Shown in pieces: positions 1-9,600 of a stretch of 24,702 nucleotides of DNA. This stretch comes from Chrysochromulina tobinii. Lineage: Eukaryota; Haptophyta; Prymnesiales; Chrysochromulinaceae. The DNA lies in the NCBI GenBank assembly GCA_001275005.1, contig JWZX01001521.1:1-24702 (forward strand), in the 5' to 3' direction. The stretch's first letter is position 1. Each line of letters begins with the position of its first letter. The notes under the pieces are model-generated. The model ran no database searches. It worked only from the letters and a program-made list of their open reading frames with translations, and was not told the origin of the DNA. A program made the position numbers and the translations under genes.

Positions 1-82
1 CGCGCCGCACCCCCGCGTGCTCGCCCACGCTCCTCGCGTGCTCTGGCACTCGATGACGCCGCGTGTGCTGCATTTGCCACAG

Positions 83-1970
83 TACGGAGACACAGCTTTG
101 ATAGGGGCCTCATACCACGGGCACGAAGGGTGCGTCCGCCTCCTCCTCGAGGCCGAGGCCATCGAGGTCAATGCCAAGGTAAGCCTCGAGCATGCCCTCC
201 CCCAGCACATGCGATGGGTCCGCTTGCATGTAGTCATTCCGCTTGGCCTCTCGTTTGTCTTTAGAACATCGGCGATTATACAGCATTGCATGGCGCGGCA
301 GGCAACGGCCACCTCGCGATCGCCAAGCGCCTTCTCGAAGGGGGCGCCGATCCGACGCTTCGAGACAAGTACGGCAGGACGGCCATCGACTTGGCACGGG
401 GGCAGGGCAAGAGCGAGGTCGTGGCGCTCCTCAGCGAGCCTCGGTACGCCGCGCGCATGCACACTGATTGCCCAGCGCTGCCGAGCGGATGTGCAGAGGC
501 GCCGTCTTGGGCGCACGCGGACCACGGGTTTTCGGCCGCTCGGCGAACGAATGGCGGCCAATCGTCATGGGATGAGGCCGAGAGGACGCAGCGCACCCCC
601 CATGGGGCCACACGGCGAGTCGCGATCGCACATCCTCAAGATTTTAGGACGGAGTCCGCACGGGCCACTCCCACGCGCCGTGGTGGGCACGTCGGGTGTC
701 GGCGGCGGACGCGCGGCCTGGTTTGCGACTCGTCGCGGCTGCGATTGGCCGCGCCGGCCGCGCCACAGACAGCGCCCCGACGCACGCTCAGGCGCGCGCT
801 CGGGCGCACTCTCTGGCGCACTCACAGGCAGCACTCAAGCAGCAATCATCGGCAATCAGCAGCACTCAGCAGCACTCAGGCAGCACTCGGTCGCCCCACG
901 CCGTCCGCCATCGTCCTCGGAGAGGGCGCTGCTGCCTCCACTGCCACTGACTGCCTTGCCATCTTCACGACCACCCTTCGCAAGCCCTTGCGCTTTGTGA
1001 TTGCATGCGATGGCGCGCCGTGATGGGCGCCACTGCACAGCGCCAACAGCGTGCGTTCCCCGTTTGCTTCGAAACAGGTGGGACAAGGCGGCGGCCGCGA
1101 AGGCGGCGGCCGACAAGGCGGCGGCGGACAAGGCCGAGGCGGCGTGGAACTCGCACAAACCCACCTTCTACTTTATGCCCCGCGCCGCCGTGCTGGGCGC
1201 CACCGCCAAGCAGCTGAAGCGAATGCAGGAGCTGCGCGACTCGAAGCTGCTCGAGAAGATGGCCGTCGACCTGAACGAAGCCTTCCAGGGCACGGGGCTG
1301 ATCCAGAACATCCTCTTCGTCAGCCACAGGTGGGAGGACTGGGCGACGCCCGACGAGACCGGCGCGCAGCTGGCGGCGCTCAAGGCGCACCTGATTGCCC
1401 ACCCCGAGGTCCAGTACGTCTGGTTCGACTACGCGTGCATGCCGCAGCGCTCGAGCAGCTGCCCGCTGGACAAGGACGACCGCACGCCCGCGGAGAAGGC
1501 CGAGTTCAACCTCATGCTCAAAGCGATCACCGACATGTACCTGACGGCCAAGGTGCTCATCCTGCTCGACACCATGTACCGCACGCGGTTCTGGACGACA
1601 ATGGAGGGCTGGTGCTCGATGCAGCAGGTGACGTCGGAGGAGGGTGACCGCCCTGCATGCACGTGCTCACGATGGCGCCCGCTCCTCTCTCCCCATACTC
1701 TCCCCACAGGTGACGTCGGAGGGCGTGCGCCCGGCAAGCGCGGGCGAGTCACGTGTCACCGTCGTGTGCATCCACAACGCGACGCAGGACGACAAACAGG
1801 CCCTGCTGAAGATGTCGACCAAGACGCCGCAGGAGATCTCCAAGTTCCTTGCGTCGCCCGACGTGTTCGTGACCAACAAGAAGGACAAGGAGACGATGCT
1901 GCCGATTGTCGGCAAGACCGAAGAGCACGTCCGGGAGATGATGAGCGGCATGCACTTGTACTGCGTCTGA
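83..1970 (+). CDS. Ankyrin-repeat protein with C-terminal 'VSHRW' domain (5' partial, spliced)
   Basis: The model joins <83-178, 265-443, 1078-1627 and 1710-1970. All junctions are GT-AG and phase-consistent, giving 361 codons to the TGA at 1968-1970. The left edge is probably an acceptor (CACAG ending at 82), so earlier exons lie outside the window. Exons 1-2 carry two to three ankyrin repeats, with GDTALIGASYHGHEGCVRLL, then DYTALHGAAGNGHLAIAKRL, then YGRTAIDLARGQGKSEVVAL. An Ala/Lys-rich linker (AAAKAAADKAAADKAEAA) follows. The C-terminal half has ILFVSHRWEDWATPDETGAQ and VQYVWFDYACMPQ, typical of an uncharacterised domain common in protists that begins like TIR/HET-type folds (FxSxRW). 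The ankyrin repeats suggest protein binding; the biochemical role of the second domain is unknown. The third intron carries a splice-site duplication. Confidence is high for the gene and exons, low for function. Confidence 0.8.
179..264 (+). other. Intron 1 of ankyrin gene (86 nt)
   Basis: The donor is GTAAGC at 179 and the acceptor TCTTTAG ends at 264. The junction is phase 0 between AAG (K) and AAC (N), and joining restores the ankyrin repeat. There is no flanking duplication and no clear introner core, so this looks like an ordinary spliceosomal intron. Confidence 0.85.
444..1077 (+). other. Intron 2 of ankyrin gene (634 nt, repeat-rich)
   Basis: The donor is GTACGC at 444 and the acceptor GAAACAG ends at 1077. 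The junction is phase 2 and joins CG to G (Arg), leading into WDKAAAAK. It is much longer than the other introns in the window. It holds two copies of the dispersed 16-mer (675-690 and 1015-1030), GGCGCTC/CACTC-type short repeats around 785-830, and CAGCACTCAG-like repeats around 830-890. Reading frames across it are shadows. Confidence 0.75.
675..690. repeat. Dispersed 16-mer GCGCCGTNGTGRGCRC (representative copy)
   Basis: Copies matching this degenerate 16-mer, or its reverse complement, were read at 675-690, 1015-1030 (NG replaced by GA), 3731-3746, 4270-4285, 4327-4342, 5604-5619 and 20624-20639. Looser relatives occur near 501, 2788, 3569, 8286, 11337, 20289, 21455, 21523 and 22164. It is the 3' half of the introner core in reverse complement. 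Confidence 0.6.
1628..1709 (+). repeat. Intron 3 of ankyrin gene: introner-like, flanked by 16-bp duplication
   Basis: The 82-nt phase-0 intron has donor GTGACG at 1628 and acceptor CCCCACAG ending at 1709. The string CAGGTGACGTCGGAGG occurs at the donor (1625-1640) and again, identically, at the acceptor (1707-1722), so each copy supplies an AG|GT. Inside, 1654-1677 is the shared 24-nt core (starts TGCATGCACGTGCTCAC), followed by a pyrimidine-rich tract. Splicing removes exactly one copy of the duplicated exon sequence and keeps the frame. Confidence 0.8.
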
Positions 1971-2534
1971 GCCTGTGAGGCGGGGACGGGGGTGGGGCGG
2001 GGACGGGGACTGGGACGGGGGCGGGGGCGGGGACGGGGATGGGGCGGGGTCGAAGGGACTGGCGGAGGCGCCCACTCGCGGCAGCACTGTTTTTTCGAAC
2101 GCGGTGCCGTACCTCCGTGTGTCGGGCTCAGTGTCGGGCCCGGGTAAATGACGCGGCACCATGCTCCATGGGGTTGGCCGGAGAGGCACATGTTCCGAGG
2201 GGTGTAGAGCGGTATGTGCGTCGTGAGTGTGCGCTGTGCGGGGGTCGGTGAGATGTGTGCCGTATCGATGTCATGTGAGCGACATGGCTGTGGACGTTGT
2301 GGTGCGGTGTCCGGTGTGGGTCCTCACGTGTGCGCTGAGCGTGACCCAACCGCTCGAGGAATGTGCAATGTCGCGACTACAGAGGACTTTCTGCATGTGG
2401 TTTTCCCGGGGCCCCAAAACTACACGCCCGCGGTCTTATCGCTACGCTAAGCAAAAGTAGAAGTCCTAGGATTGAGAGCTCGCGTGTGGCATCAAGGATT
2501 CGACATGCATTCAGCATGACGGACTCGGCGTGCG
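1971..2534. other. Intergenic region between two convergent 3' ends; G-rich repeat
   Basis: This stretch separates the stop of the ankyrin gene (+) from the stop of the GH127 gene (-). Positions 1978-2053 are a degenerate tandem of GGGGACGGGG/GGGGCGGGG units with many runs of four or more G, able to form G-quadruplexes in + strand DNA or RNA. The remainder (about 2100-2460) is GT-rich and without a credible gene. No tRNA or other RNA gene was recognised. Confidence 0.6.
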
Positions 2535-5500
2535 TCACCGCCGACAGAAGGTGGGCGGCTCGGCGCCGCCTGCGGGGAGCACGCAGAGATGCGCCGAATA
2601 GGTTTCGTCAATGACATCGCGCAGCGGCACCGCTAGATAGTGCTGCCGGCAGCTGGCGCTCGGAACGGCGCTCGGGGCGTGGCACGAGACGTTGGAGTGG
2701 GCCCAGAAGGCGAGGGGGGGGTACCGGGCGAGGGGATCGAGGAGTCTGAAGTGCGCGGCGGCGGCAGAGGTCGTCGTGGCGGCGTAGAGCGCCGTGGCGG
2801 GCGGGCGAGCGCTGCGGCTGCCGCCGGAGCCGCCGGAGCCGCCGGTGCTCGTCTCGCCAGCGACCAGCCACACGCCCGCCTCCGCCATACTCTCGAGAGC
2901 CATCAGCGCCGCCGCCGCCGCCCCCGAGGAGCCGGAGAGAGCACACGCACCGTCGATGGGCACCCGGCGGAGCCACCAGCGCTGCATCGCATCCCGACCG
3001 ACAGGAAGGGTCGGCTCCAACCGGACTGGTCGGTGTCGTGGTCCCGTGAGTGTGAATGGGAGTGTGGATGCGAGTGTGAGCACCATCCCTGGACGATCGA
3101 AGCTCTCGAGCACCACCGCGACCGGCCGATCGACCATAGCGGCTGCGTCGAGGGGGGGCAAGGGCACGCCAGCGCCCGAGACGGCGCCCGGTGCAACGGG
3201 TGCCGTTACTGGGGTGCGTGTGATGCGCCACGTGGCCGCATGCACCGCGTCTGAGCCGCCCTGGCGGGGCGCCACCGCAGGCGGCCGCTCCGGGGCTCTG
3301 GCTAACCTGACATGCTGCCGTTCGCCCGCATGAGTGAGCAGCAGCGGCGGTGTCGCCAGTGTGCCGCCACGCCCATCGACGCCACCACGGCCGCCGACGC
3401 CGCCACGGCCGCCGATGCCGCCACGGCCGCCGATGCCAGAGCCGGCAGCAGCGGCGCACGCAGTCGGGTCGAAGAGCTCAAGAGAATGGAGCTCCTCCCT
3501 CGCGCTCGCCGGCACTGGCGTCGTCCAGTGCGCCACAGCCGCCGACGCGCGCCCAGCGGCTGCCGCACGCGCCGTGGCGGGCGGAATGCGCGGGTCAAAG
3601 GAGCCATCCCACTGCACGGGGGCACGCACAAACCTCTCCCCGTCCGTGAGCACGGCAAGTAGCAGCGGCCCGTGCATGAGACCAGCGAGCGTGCGCGACG
3701 CCATGCCGCCGGGACCGTCCCGCCACCCCCGCGCCGTAGTGGGCACTTTTGGCCTCGCCGCCGCCGCCGCCGCAATCGTCGATGAGGACGAGGACGAGGA
3801 CGATGGAGAAGGTTCGGTGCCGTCGTAGCGGTTCCTAATTAGGGATGGAGAAGGTTCGGTGCCGTCGGCTCGTTTGAGCGTCGTACGTGCCCACAGGCGC
3901 ACACGAAGCACCTTCCCCTCTCGCAACTCGCATCGGAGCAATGTACCAGGGCGTGGCGCCGGCTCGATGCTCGTGACGACGTCGTCCTCCTTGAGCGACG
4001 CCTCGGCTGCGTACGCCCACGCCGGCACACGCACGGACAGCTGGAGCACGCACGCGCGCGCCGCACCCGCCAGAGTCGTCACCTCGAGGCTGGCGCTGAG
4101 GGGGCGGTCGGCCGCGATCTCGCCCGGAATCTCGGAGCGGAGCGTCACTTCACACCCCTCCTCCTTCCAAATTAGGCGCGCGGGCAGCAGTTGCACCACG
4201 TAGAGCTCCGCCGACGCGTCGTTCTGGGCACCGGCCGACTCGACGCCGCCCGCGACGCCGCCCGACCCCGCGCCGTCGTGGGCGCGAGGACCGCCCTGCG
4301 CCCCCGATGCCGGCGCTAACGGGTGCGCGCCGTCGTGGGCGCGAGGCCGACGGCGCGGTCGCCGATAGAAGACAGAGGCGTGGAGTCGCGTGAAGGCCTC
4401 TATAGCGCTGCCCATGCAGCACCAGAAATGGTCCTCTCCATTCGAATAGCCATGCGCGCCACCGCCCTTGCGCACGCCCGCGCCGAGTGGGAGCATGTAG
4501 AGCATCGCCCCCGGCTGCGTGCCCCGCTGCGTGCCCAGCACGCCATTGTGCAGCGCCACGTCCAGATACTCCGCATGCGCAAGGAGCTCGCCTTCCCAAG
4601 CACGCGTGTCCTCAAGAAGGCGCCCGCCACGGCGCCCTGCCCATCCGAGGAGCCGCCGCGAGAGGAGCATCGAGTGGTGCGTCACGCAAGATTCCTGATG
4701 GTCGTGCGCCTGCCCATTCGACGCAATCAGTCAGTCGGACGCAATCAGACGCAATCAGACGCAATCAGACGCAATCATACGCAATCAGGCGCAATCAGAC
4801 GCAATCAGACGCAACCATACGCAATCAGACGCACTCAGACGCAATCGGACGCAATCAAAGGCAACCATACACAATCAGACGCAATCAGACGCAATCAGAC
4901 GCAAGCAGACGCAATCAGACGCAATCAGACGCAATCACTCACCTGCCAATTCGACGCGCCGTGGTGAACGAGCGTCGCCGCGAGCGCGGTCGCGGGTGGC
5001 TCCTGGCTGCTGCTCCATTGCTCTTGCCACGACGAGCCACCGGACAGGTAGACGAATCCGCGCTGCAGCGCACGCCAAAAGGCATCCACAGCGAGCCTCG
5101 AGAGCGGATCTGAGGTGACCTCATATCGCGCCGCCTCGCCCATGACGTACGCGAGCTGCGCGTTGGCGTGCATCCCACGCAGGCTGGCCGCCGCTGCCGC
5201 CGCTTCGTCGGGCGACTGCGTCCATGCAGACGCCGCGTCGGGCGCGACGGGGGCGACCGACGCGCCACTGCCTCTGGTCGCGGCACCGGACGTGGCGGAC
5301 GCGGCGGACGTGGCGGACGTGGCGGACGTGGCGGACCTTATGCCCGCGCTCCCGACCAAGCCATGCTCATCAGCACTAGGTAAGTGCAGGGCGCCGGCGA
5401 GGGCGAGGGTGCCTGTGAAGCACCGGCGATCGAAGAGAGAGGCAGCGTCGAGCCAGGAGGCGTTGTGCGTGAGCGCGGCTATGGTCGCGTACACCTCAGA

Positions 5501-6548
5501 CAGCGCGCCCACCTCGTAGTTGAGCAGCTCGTACCAATCGGCCGCGGCCCGTCGCCGCAGGTCCGCCGTGCGCTTCCACACGTACCTAATTAGGGAGAGG
5601 ATGGCGCCGTGGTGAGCACTTGCATGCAAGGCCTAGGTCCGCCGTGCGCTTCCACACGTACTCGGCCATCCCGAGGGCCAACGGCAAGGCGGCCTCGAGC
5701 TGCAGCTCGGTGTGCACGAGGAGCAGGCCGCTCAGCAGCTTCTGCGTCGCGTAGTGCGGCACCCATGTCGGCCCATCGCGCCACAACCGCTCCGTCTTCT
5801 CAAACTCGCTCGGCGGGAAAGCGGCTAGGTAGCCGAGCTGGCCGTGTGCGCTGTGTGCCCTCTGGCACGCGACGAGGCCGTCGAGCAAGGCGCGTGCGCG
5901 CGCGACGAGCGAGGCGTCGCCACCCGCGCCGCCCGAGGCTAGTGCGCCCAGGTAGTGCCCCACAAAATGCCCGCGGATGCCAGCCGACGGCCGCTCCCAG
6001 CCGCCATACGGAACCGTGCGCGCCGTTGGCTGCGCCAGGCCGGCGCAGCGCCGAAAGCTGTAGAGCAAGCGGGCGAGGTCGAGCTGCCTCAGGAAGGCGG
6101 CGTTTGTCGACGCAGCCACGGCGAGCGGATCACGGGCATCGTCGAGGAGGCGCACCGAGCGCAGGCTGAAAGGCTCGAGCGCCCTGCGTATGGGCCGAAG
6201 CTCGACCGGGGACGGTGCGCTTGCGACGCCGCGAAGCACCTGCGTGTGCGCCCCGACCCCGGCGGGCTTGCCCTGCCACCGAAGTGGCCCAGCGTAAAGT
6301 GAGCACCGAATCGGCGCGGCGGCGGCGGCGGCGGCGGCGGCGGTTCTTCGCTCTGCCACCTCGTCGCCCAGAGTGCCGACTACATCTGAGAGGGTCTCTT
6401 GAGGCGCCGGTGCTCGTGCGCGCTCTTCAGGCGCTTCCAGCGGCACAGCGATGACGTGCTGCAAAGGAGCGGGCGCCCAGTTGGCGTTCAGCACCCACAA
6501 GAGCACCGCGACGCCGGCAGGGTAGAGGACGAGACGACGAGGAGCCAT
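2535..6548 (-). CDS. GH127-family (DUF1680) glycoside hydrolase, probable beta-L-arabinofuranosidase, secreted
   Basis: Exons on the minus strand are 6548-5662, 5585-4943 and 4709-2535, giving 1234 residues with phase-consistent GT-AG joins. A hydrophobic N-terminus (about residues 5-23, LVLYPAGVAVLLWVL) suggests a signal peptide or type II anchor. The (alpha/alpha) barrel runs from about residue 125, with GGWERPSAGIRGHFVGHYLG, WVPHYATQKLLSGLL and YVWKRTADL. Exon 3 supplies QESC then HFWCCMGSAIE. E516, C518, C607 and C608 match the Glu and three Cys that coordinate Zn in GH127, where one Cys is the nucleophile. QRGTQPGAMLYMLPLG closely resembles plant DUF1680 proteins, and the end (YPPLAFWA ... 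RDVIDETYSAHLC) fits their C-terminal beta domain. Low-complexity insertions (Ser, Ala, GIGGRGG repeats) separate the beta domains. Its likely role is removing L-arabinofuranose or a related sugar from glycans at the surface or in the secretory pathway. The family assignment is firm; the substrate is inferred. Confidence 0.85.
3802..3868 (-). repeat. 42-bp in-frame tandem duplication in GH127 exon 3
   Basis: A block at 3802-3825 recurs at 3844-3867, so the period is 42 nt (14 codons) and the peptide DGTEPSPS appears twice. Between the copies lies CCTAATTAGG (3834-3843), the same palindrome that forms the acceptor of intron 1 at 5585-5594. No splice pair here would keep the downstream frame, so it is read as coding. 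Confidence 0.7.
4710..4942 (-). repeat. GH127 intron 2: decamer minisatellite intron
   Basis: The 233-nt phase-0 intron has donor GTGAGT at 4942 and acceptor GGGCAG at 4710 on the minus strand, joining WQ to AHDHQESC. About 20 copies of a decamer (TGATTGCGTC on the transcribed sense strand, GCAATCAGAC on +) fill it almost completely. The exon end at 4942-4957 and the intron end at 4709-4724 share a 16-mer, GCGTCGAATKGGCAGG, with one mismatch. The array is part of the intron and not a CRISPR: it has no spacers. Confidence 0.85.
5586..5661 (-). repeat. GH127 intron 1: introner-like, 27-bp flanking duplication
   Basis: The 76-nt phase-2 intron begins GTACGTGTGG at 5661 and ends CCCTAATTAG at 5586 on the minus strand. 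Its first 27 nt (5635-5661) are repeated exactly as the first 27 nt of the next exon (5559-5585), which encode YVWKRTADL. The shared 24-nt core lies at 5605-5628 and is followed by CCATCCTCTCCC before the acceptor. Reading through would reach a stop at the intron's TAATTAG, so splicing is needed for the full enzyme. Confidence 0.85.
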
Positions 6549-6634
6549 CTGGCTGCGGACGATTGCCAGTCCCGTGGTTGCCCGTCACGTAGAGCGATTG
6601 CCCGCGCCGCCGCCGGCCTCGCCCCATCCTGGCT
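6549..6634. promoter_or_regulatory. Head-to-head intergenic region, GH127 (-) and PRMT (+)
   Basis: Only 86 bp separate the GH127 ATG (complement, 6546-6548) from the first methionine-equivalent codon of the methyltransferase frame at 6635. The methyltransferase may start further right: a TATATA string occurs at 6886-6891, and the protein before about 7010 does not look conserved. The shared promoter could therefore extend to about 6915. Confidence 0.4.
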
Positions 6635-9600
6635 TTGACATCCGCTCGGAGAGCCTGTGAACAAATGGCGTGTGTGAACGTTAACACGACCGACGCGACA
6701 GCCGGTGCTACGGCACTGTTACTGCCCGCTCAGAATACACACACCTTACATGACCCCAACGGCGTGTGTGAAGGTGTACTGTACGTCTCGCCTGTGAAGA
6801 CTCCTGGATACAAATGTTATGAGCGCACGGCGCTAACGTACAGTGAAGGTATCAGTGAAGACCGGCCGCCCGTTCACCGTACACGTATATACACTCTCCG
6901 CGCAAGATCGCAGGCCACACGGAAACTACGTGTATGTGGCGGAGGGGGAGGCGGAGGCGGAGGCGGAGGCGGAGTCCTCTGTAAGTTCGGTCCCTCGGGA
7001 GGGTCTTCACACGACGAAGCGTCCGTCGAGCAGCTGCTCGACGCCGACGCACTGCTCCAACTGCGACGCCAGTTCTTGTCTGTCCAAGCATTGCTCGCGC
7101 AGCGACGCGGCTGTGACGACGAGCAGACGGACCGGCTGCGGCAGCTCGCGGCGCAGGCGCTCACCGCTTGCAGTCAGGCTTCTGTGTCGCTCGGGCTCGA
7201 GGTGGACCTGCGATTGCTTCGACCGCCTTGGTCGAGCCGCAGGGCTGCTGCGGCCTCATCGGCGAATGGCAGCGGCCTCTTCAGCGTGCGCGAGAATCGG
7301 GATGCGCTCCTCGCGCGGCGGCCTCACGCCTCGGGCCTCCTCAAGTGGCTCGACGTGCGCTCTGTCGCCTTTGAGGCCTATCGGCGCCTCGAGGTGCGGC
7401 ACATGCCGTGGGCGGCGGCCTCGGTGGAGGCGACAGTCTCCGCTGTGGAACAGGTGCGCGCCCGAGCGCCACACCGGCCGCCGCGCGTGCTCATCGCGCA
7501 GGGAAGCCTCGGAACCGAAGCGGCGGCCGCCGCCGCCGCCGGGGCGCGTGTGCTTGTGCTCGAGCCGAATAGGTTTGCGGCGCGCGCCATCACGGCTGTG
7601 GCGGTGCAGCACGGCGTGGGTCACGGCGTGCAGGTTCTCGCGTGCTCACTCGAGGAGCTCATCGCCGGTGGCGGCGAAGACGCCGCGTGCGACGTGCTGG
7701 TGCTCACTCCGTTGCTCGAGGAGGCAGGCCTGGGTCGTCGACTGCTCTGCGCCGCCGCCGCCGTCCACGCCGCCGCCGCCGCCGCCGCCGCCGCCGCTTC
7801 GCACGCGGTAGGCGCGCAGCTGCCTCCACTCATGGTGCCGCACCGCGTAGAGATGCATGCAGCTCTCGCGCTTCTCACTGCTGGGATGGTCCACCACGGT
7901 GTCGACCTCACCTCCCCAATCTCGGACCCAATCTCGGACCCAATCTCGGACCCAATCTCCACTGCTGGGATGGTCCATGGAGTCGACCTCACATCTCTCG
8001 ACGTGACGCGCTGGTCGCCGTACCCGATGCCATTGGCGGCGACGCTCGAGGAGGGCGCGTTCACACTGAGCCCGTTCACAGCTCTCTTCGCATGGGACCT
8101 CACCGATGCACGCGCCGTGTTGAGCGCACGTGCGGCCGGCGAGTCACGAGACATCACCTTCCACATCCACGAGACACTAAACCCGACCCTCCACGAGACC
8201 CTCCCTCCAGAGGCCACGATTGCGGGCGCGCTGGCGGCCGACGCGGAGGCGGGCGGGGCGGCGAGCGGCGGCGGCGGCGACGCGTCGTCGTGGGCACGAT
8301 GCAACGCGGTCATTCTCGACGTTTGCCCCGTCTTCATCACCGACCTCGATGCCGCCGCCGCCACTTGCACCGCCGCCGCCACTTGCACCGCCCCGACGCC
8401 GCCTCGCCTCCCGCCGCCCCAGAAGCGCGCCGTCCACTTCGTAGAGCCATTCGCGGTGCGCGCCGCCGGCACACACACGCTCCGTGCCCAGCACGACGCT
8501 CATCGCATTGCGCTCCTGCCCAGCACGACGCTCCTGCCCAGCACGACGCTCCTGCCCAGCACGGCGCTCCTCCCGCTGCCGTGTGCGCTCGCGTCGTCAC
8601 GGGCGTCGTCTGGCGTGACGACGCCTCCGCCTCCATCGGCGTCGCCTCCACCGCCGCCGCCTCCTCCACCGCCGCCTCCACCACCGCCTCGCGCCGTGGC
8701 TGCGGCCATAGCCCTCACCGGTTCATCCGAGGGCTGGGGCACGATGTTGCTGCAGCATTGGCACTTTGCGATGGTGCGAGACGCCCCACGCAATGGCGCG
8801 TACGCCGCTGCCATCCAGCGGGCCGCGAGCCGCTTGATGCACCGACAGCACGCCATGAAGGGCGGCGGCGCCGGCGCTTGTGGCGGCGATGGCGGTGGCG
8901 GCGGGGGCGGCGGTGGCGGGGGCGGTGGTGGTGGTGGCGTGGCTGCGATCGACTTGGGGGCAGGATCGGCACTACTCTCCCTCATGTTAGCCAACCGCCT
9001 ACGATACGAGGCCGCCGCCTCCTCCGCCTCCTCCGCCTCCTCCGCCCCCTCCGCCTCCTCCGCCTCCTCCGCCTCCTCCGCCCCCTCCGCCTCCTCCGCC
9101 TCCTCCGCCTCCTCCGCCTCCTCCGCCTCCTTCTCCCCGGAGCCGGGGGCGGCGAGGGCCGCAACGATGCCGGGGACGGTGCTCGGTGTCGAGATCATGG
9201 GAGGTGTGGTGGACCTTGGCCGGCGCTGCATACGCCACAACGGCGCGTCCGAGATGGTCGAGCTCATCAAGGCGGAGGGTCATCAGCTATGCGCGCGCAC
9301 CGCGGCTATGCCCGAGCACGAGCGACCCCATGCGCCGCTACTCATGGCGGAGCTCATGGACTCTGGAGCCCTGGGCGAGGGCCTGCTACCCCTCGCCTAC
9401 GAGGCGCGCGTCTCCGGGCTGCTCGCCCCTGACGCACAGATCCTCCCTTGCCGGCTACGCGTGTGGGCCTTTGTCGCGGAGCTGCGCGCGTGCGGCACCG
9501 CCCTCGATGGGTGCGAGCTCGTCGCGTCGCATGTGGGCGGCACGCGCACGCTCCATTCACAGCAGCATTCACAGCAGCAGGCCGTGGCGGCGCGTGCTCC

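Noticed and set aside
2608-3459. Long arginine-rich frame on the minus strand
   Set aside because: It is a shifted-frame shadow of GH127 exon 3; composition is explained by GC-rich codons and no domain is visible.
3834-3888. A 52-nt intron from GTACGAC to CCTAATTAG in GH127 exon 3
   Set aside because: Removing it would shift the frame and lose the conserved C-terminal domain, so the block is kept as coding.
4722-4940. CRISPR-like short regular repeats
   Set aside because: The decamers are contiguous with no spacers, lie in a GT-AG intron of a eukaryotic gene and have no cas genes nearby.
6982-7100. GTAAGT at 6982 as donor of a methyltransferase intron
   Set aside because: It is a strong donor-like string, but no acceptor can be chosen because the frame is open on both sides; it is left as an uncertainty of the start.
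8500-9270. Minus-strand frame rich in Glu-Ala and Pro/Gly repeats
   Set aside because: It is the antisense reading of minisatellites in the methyltransferase; the sense strand has the catalytic motifs.
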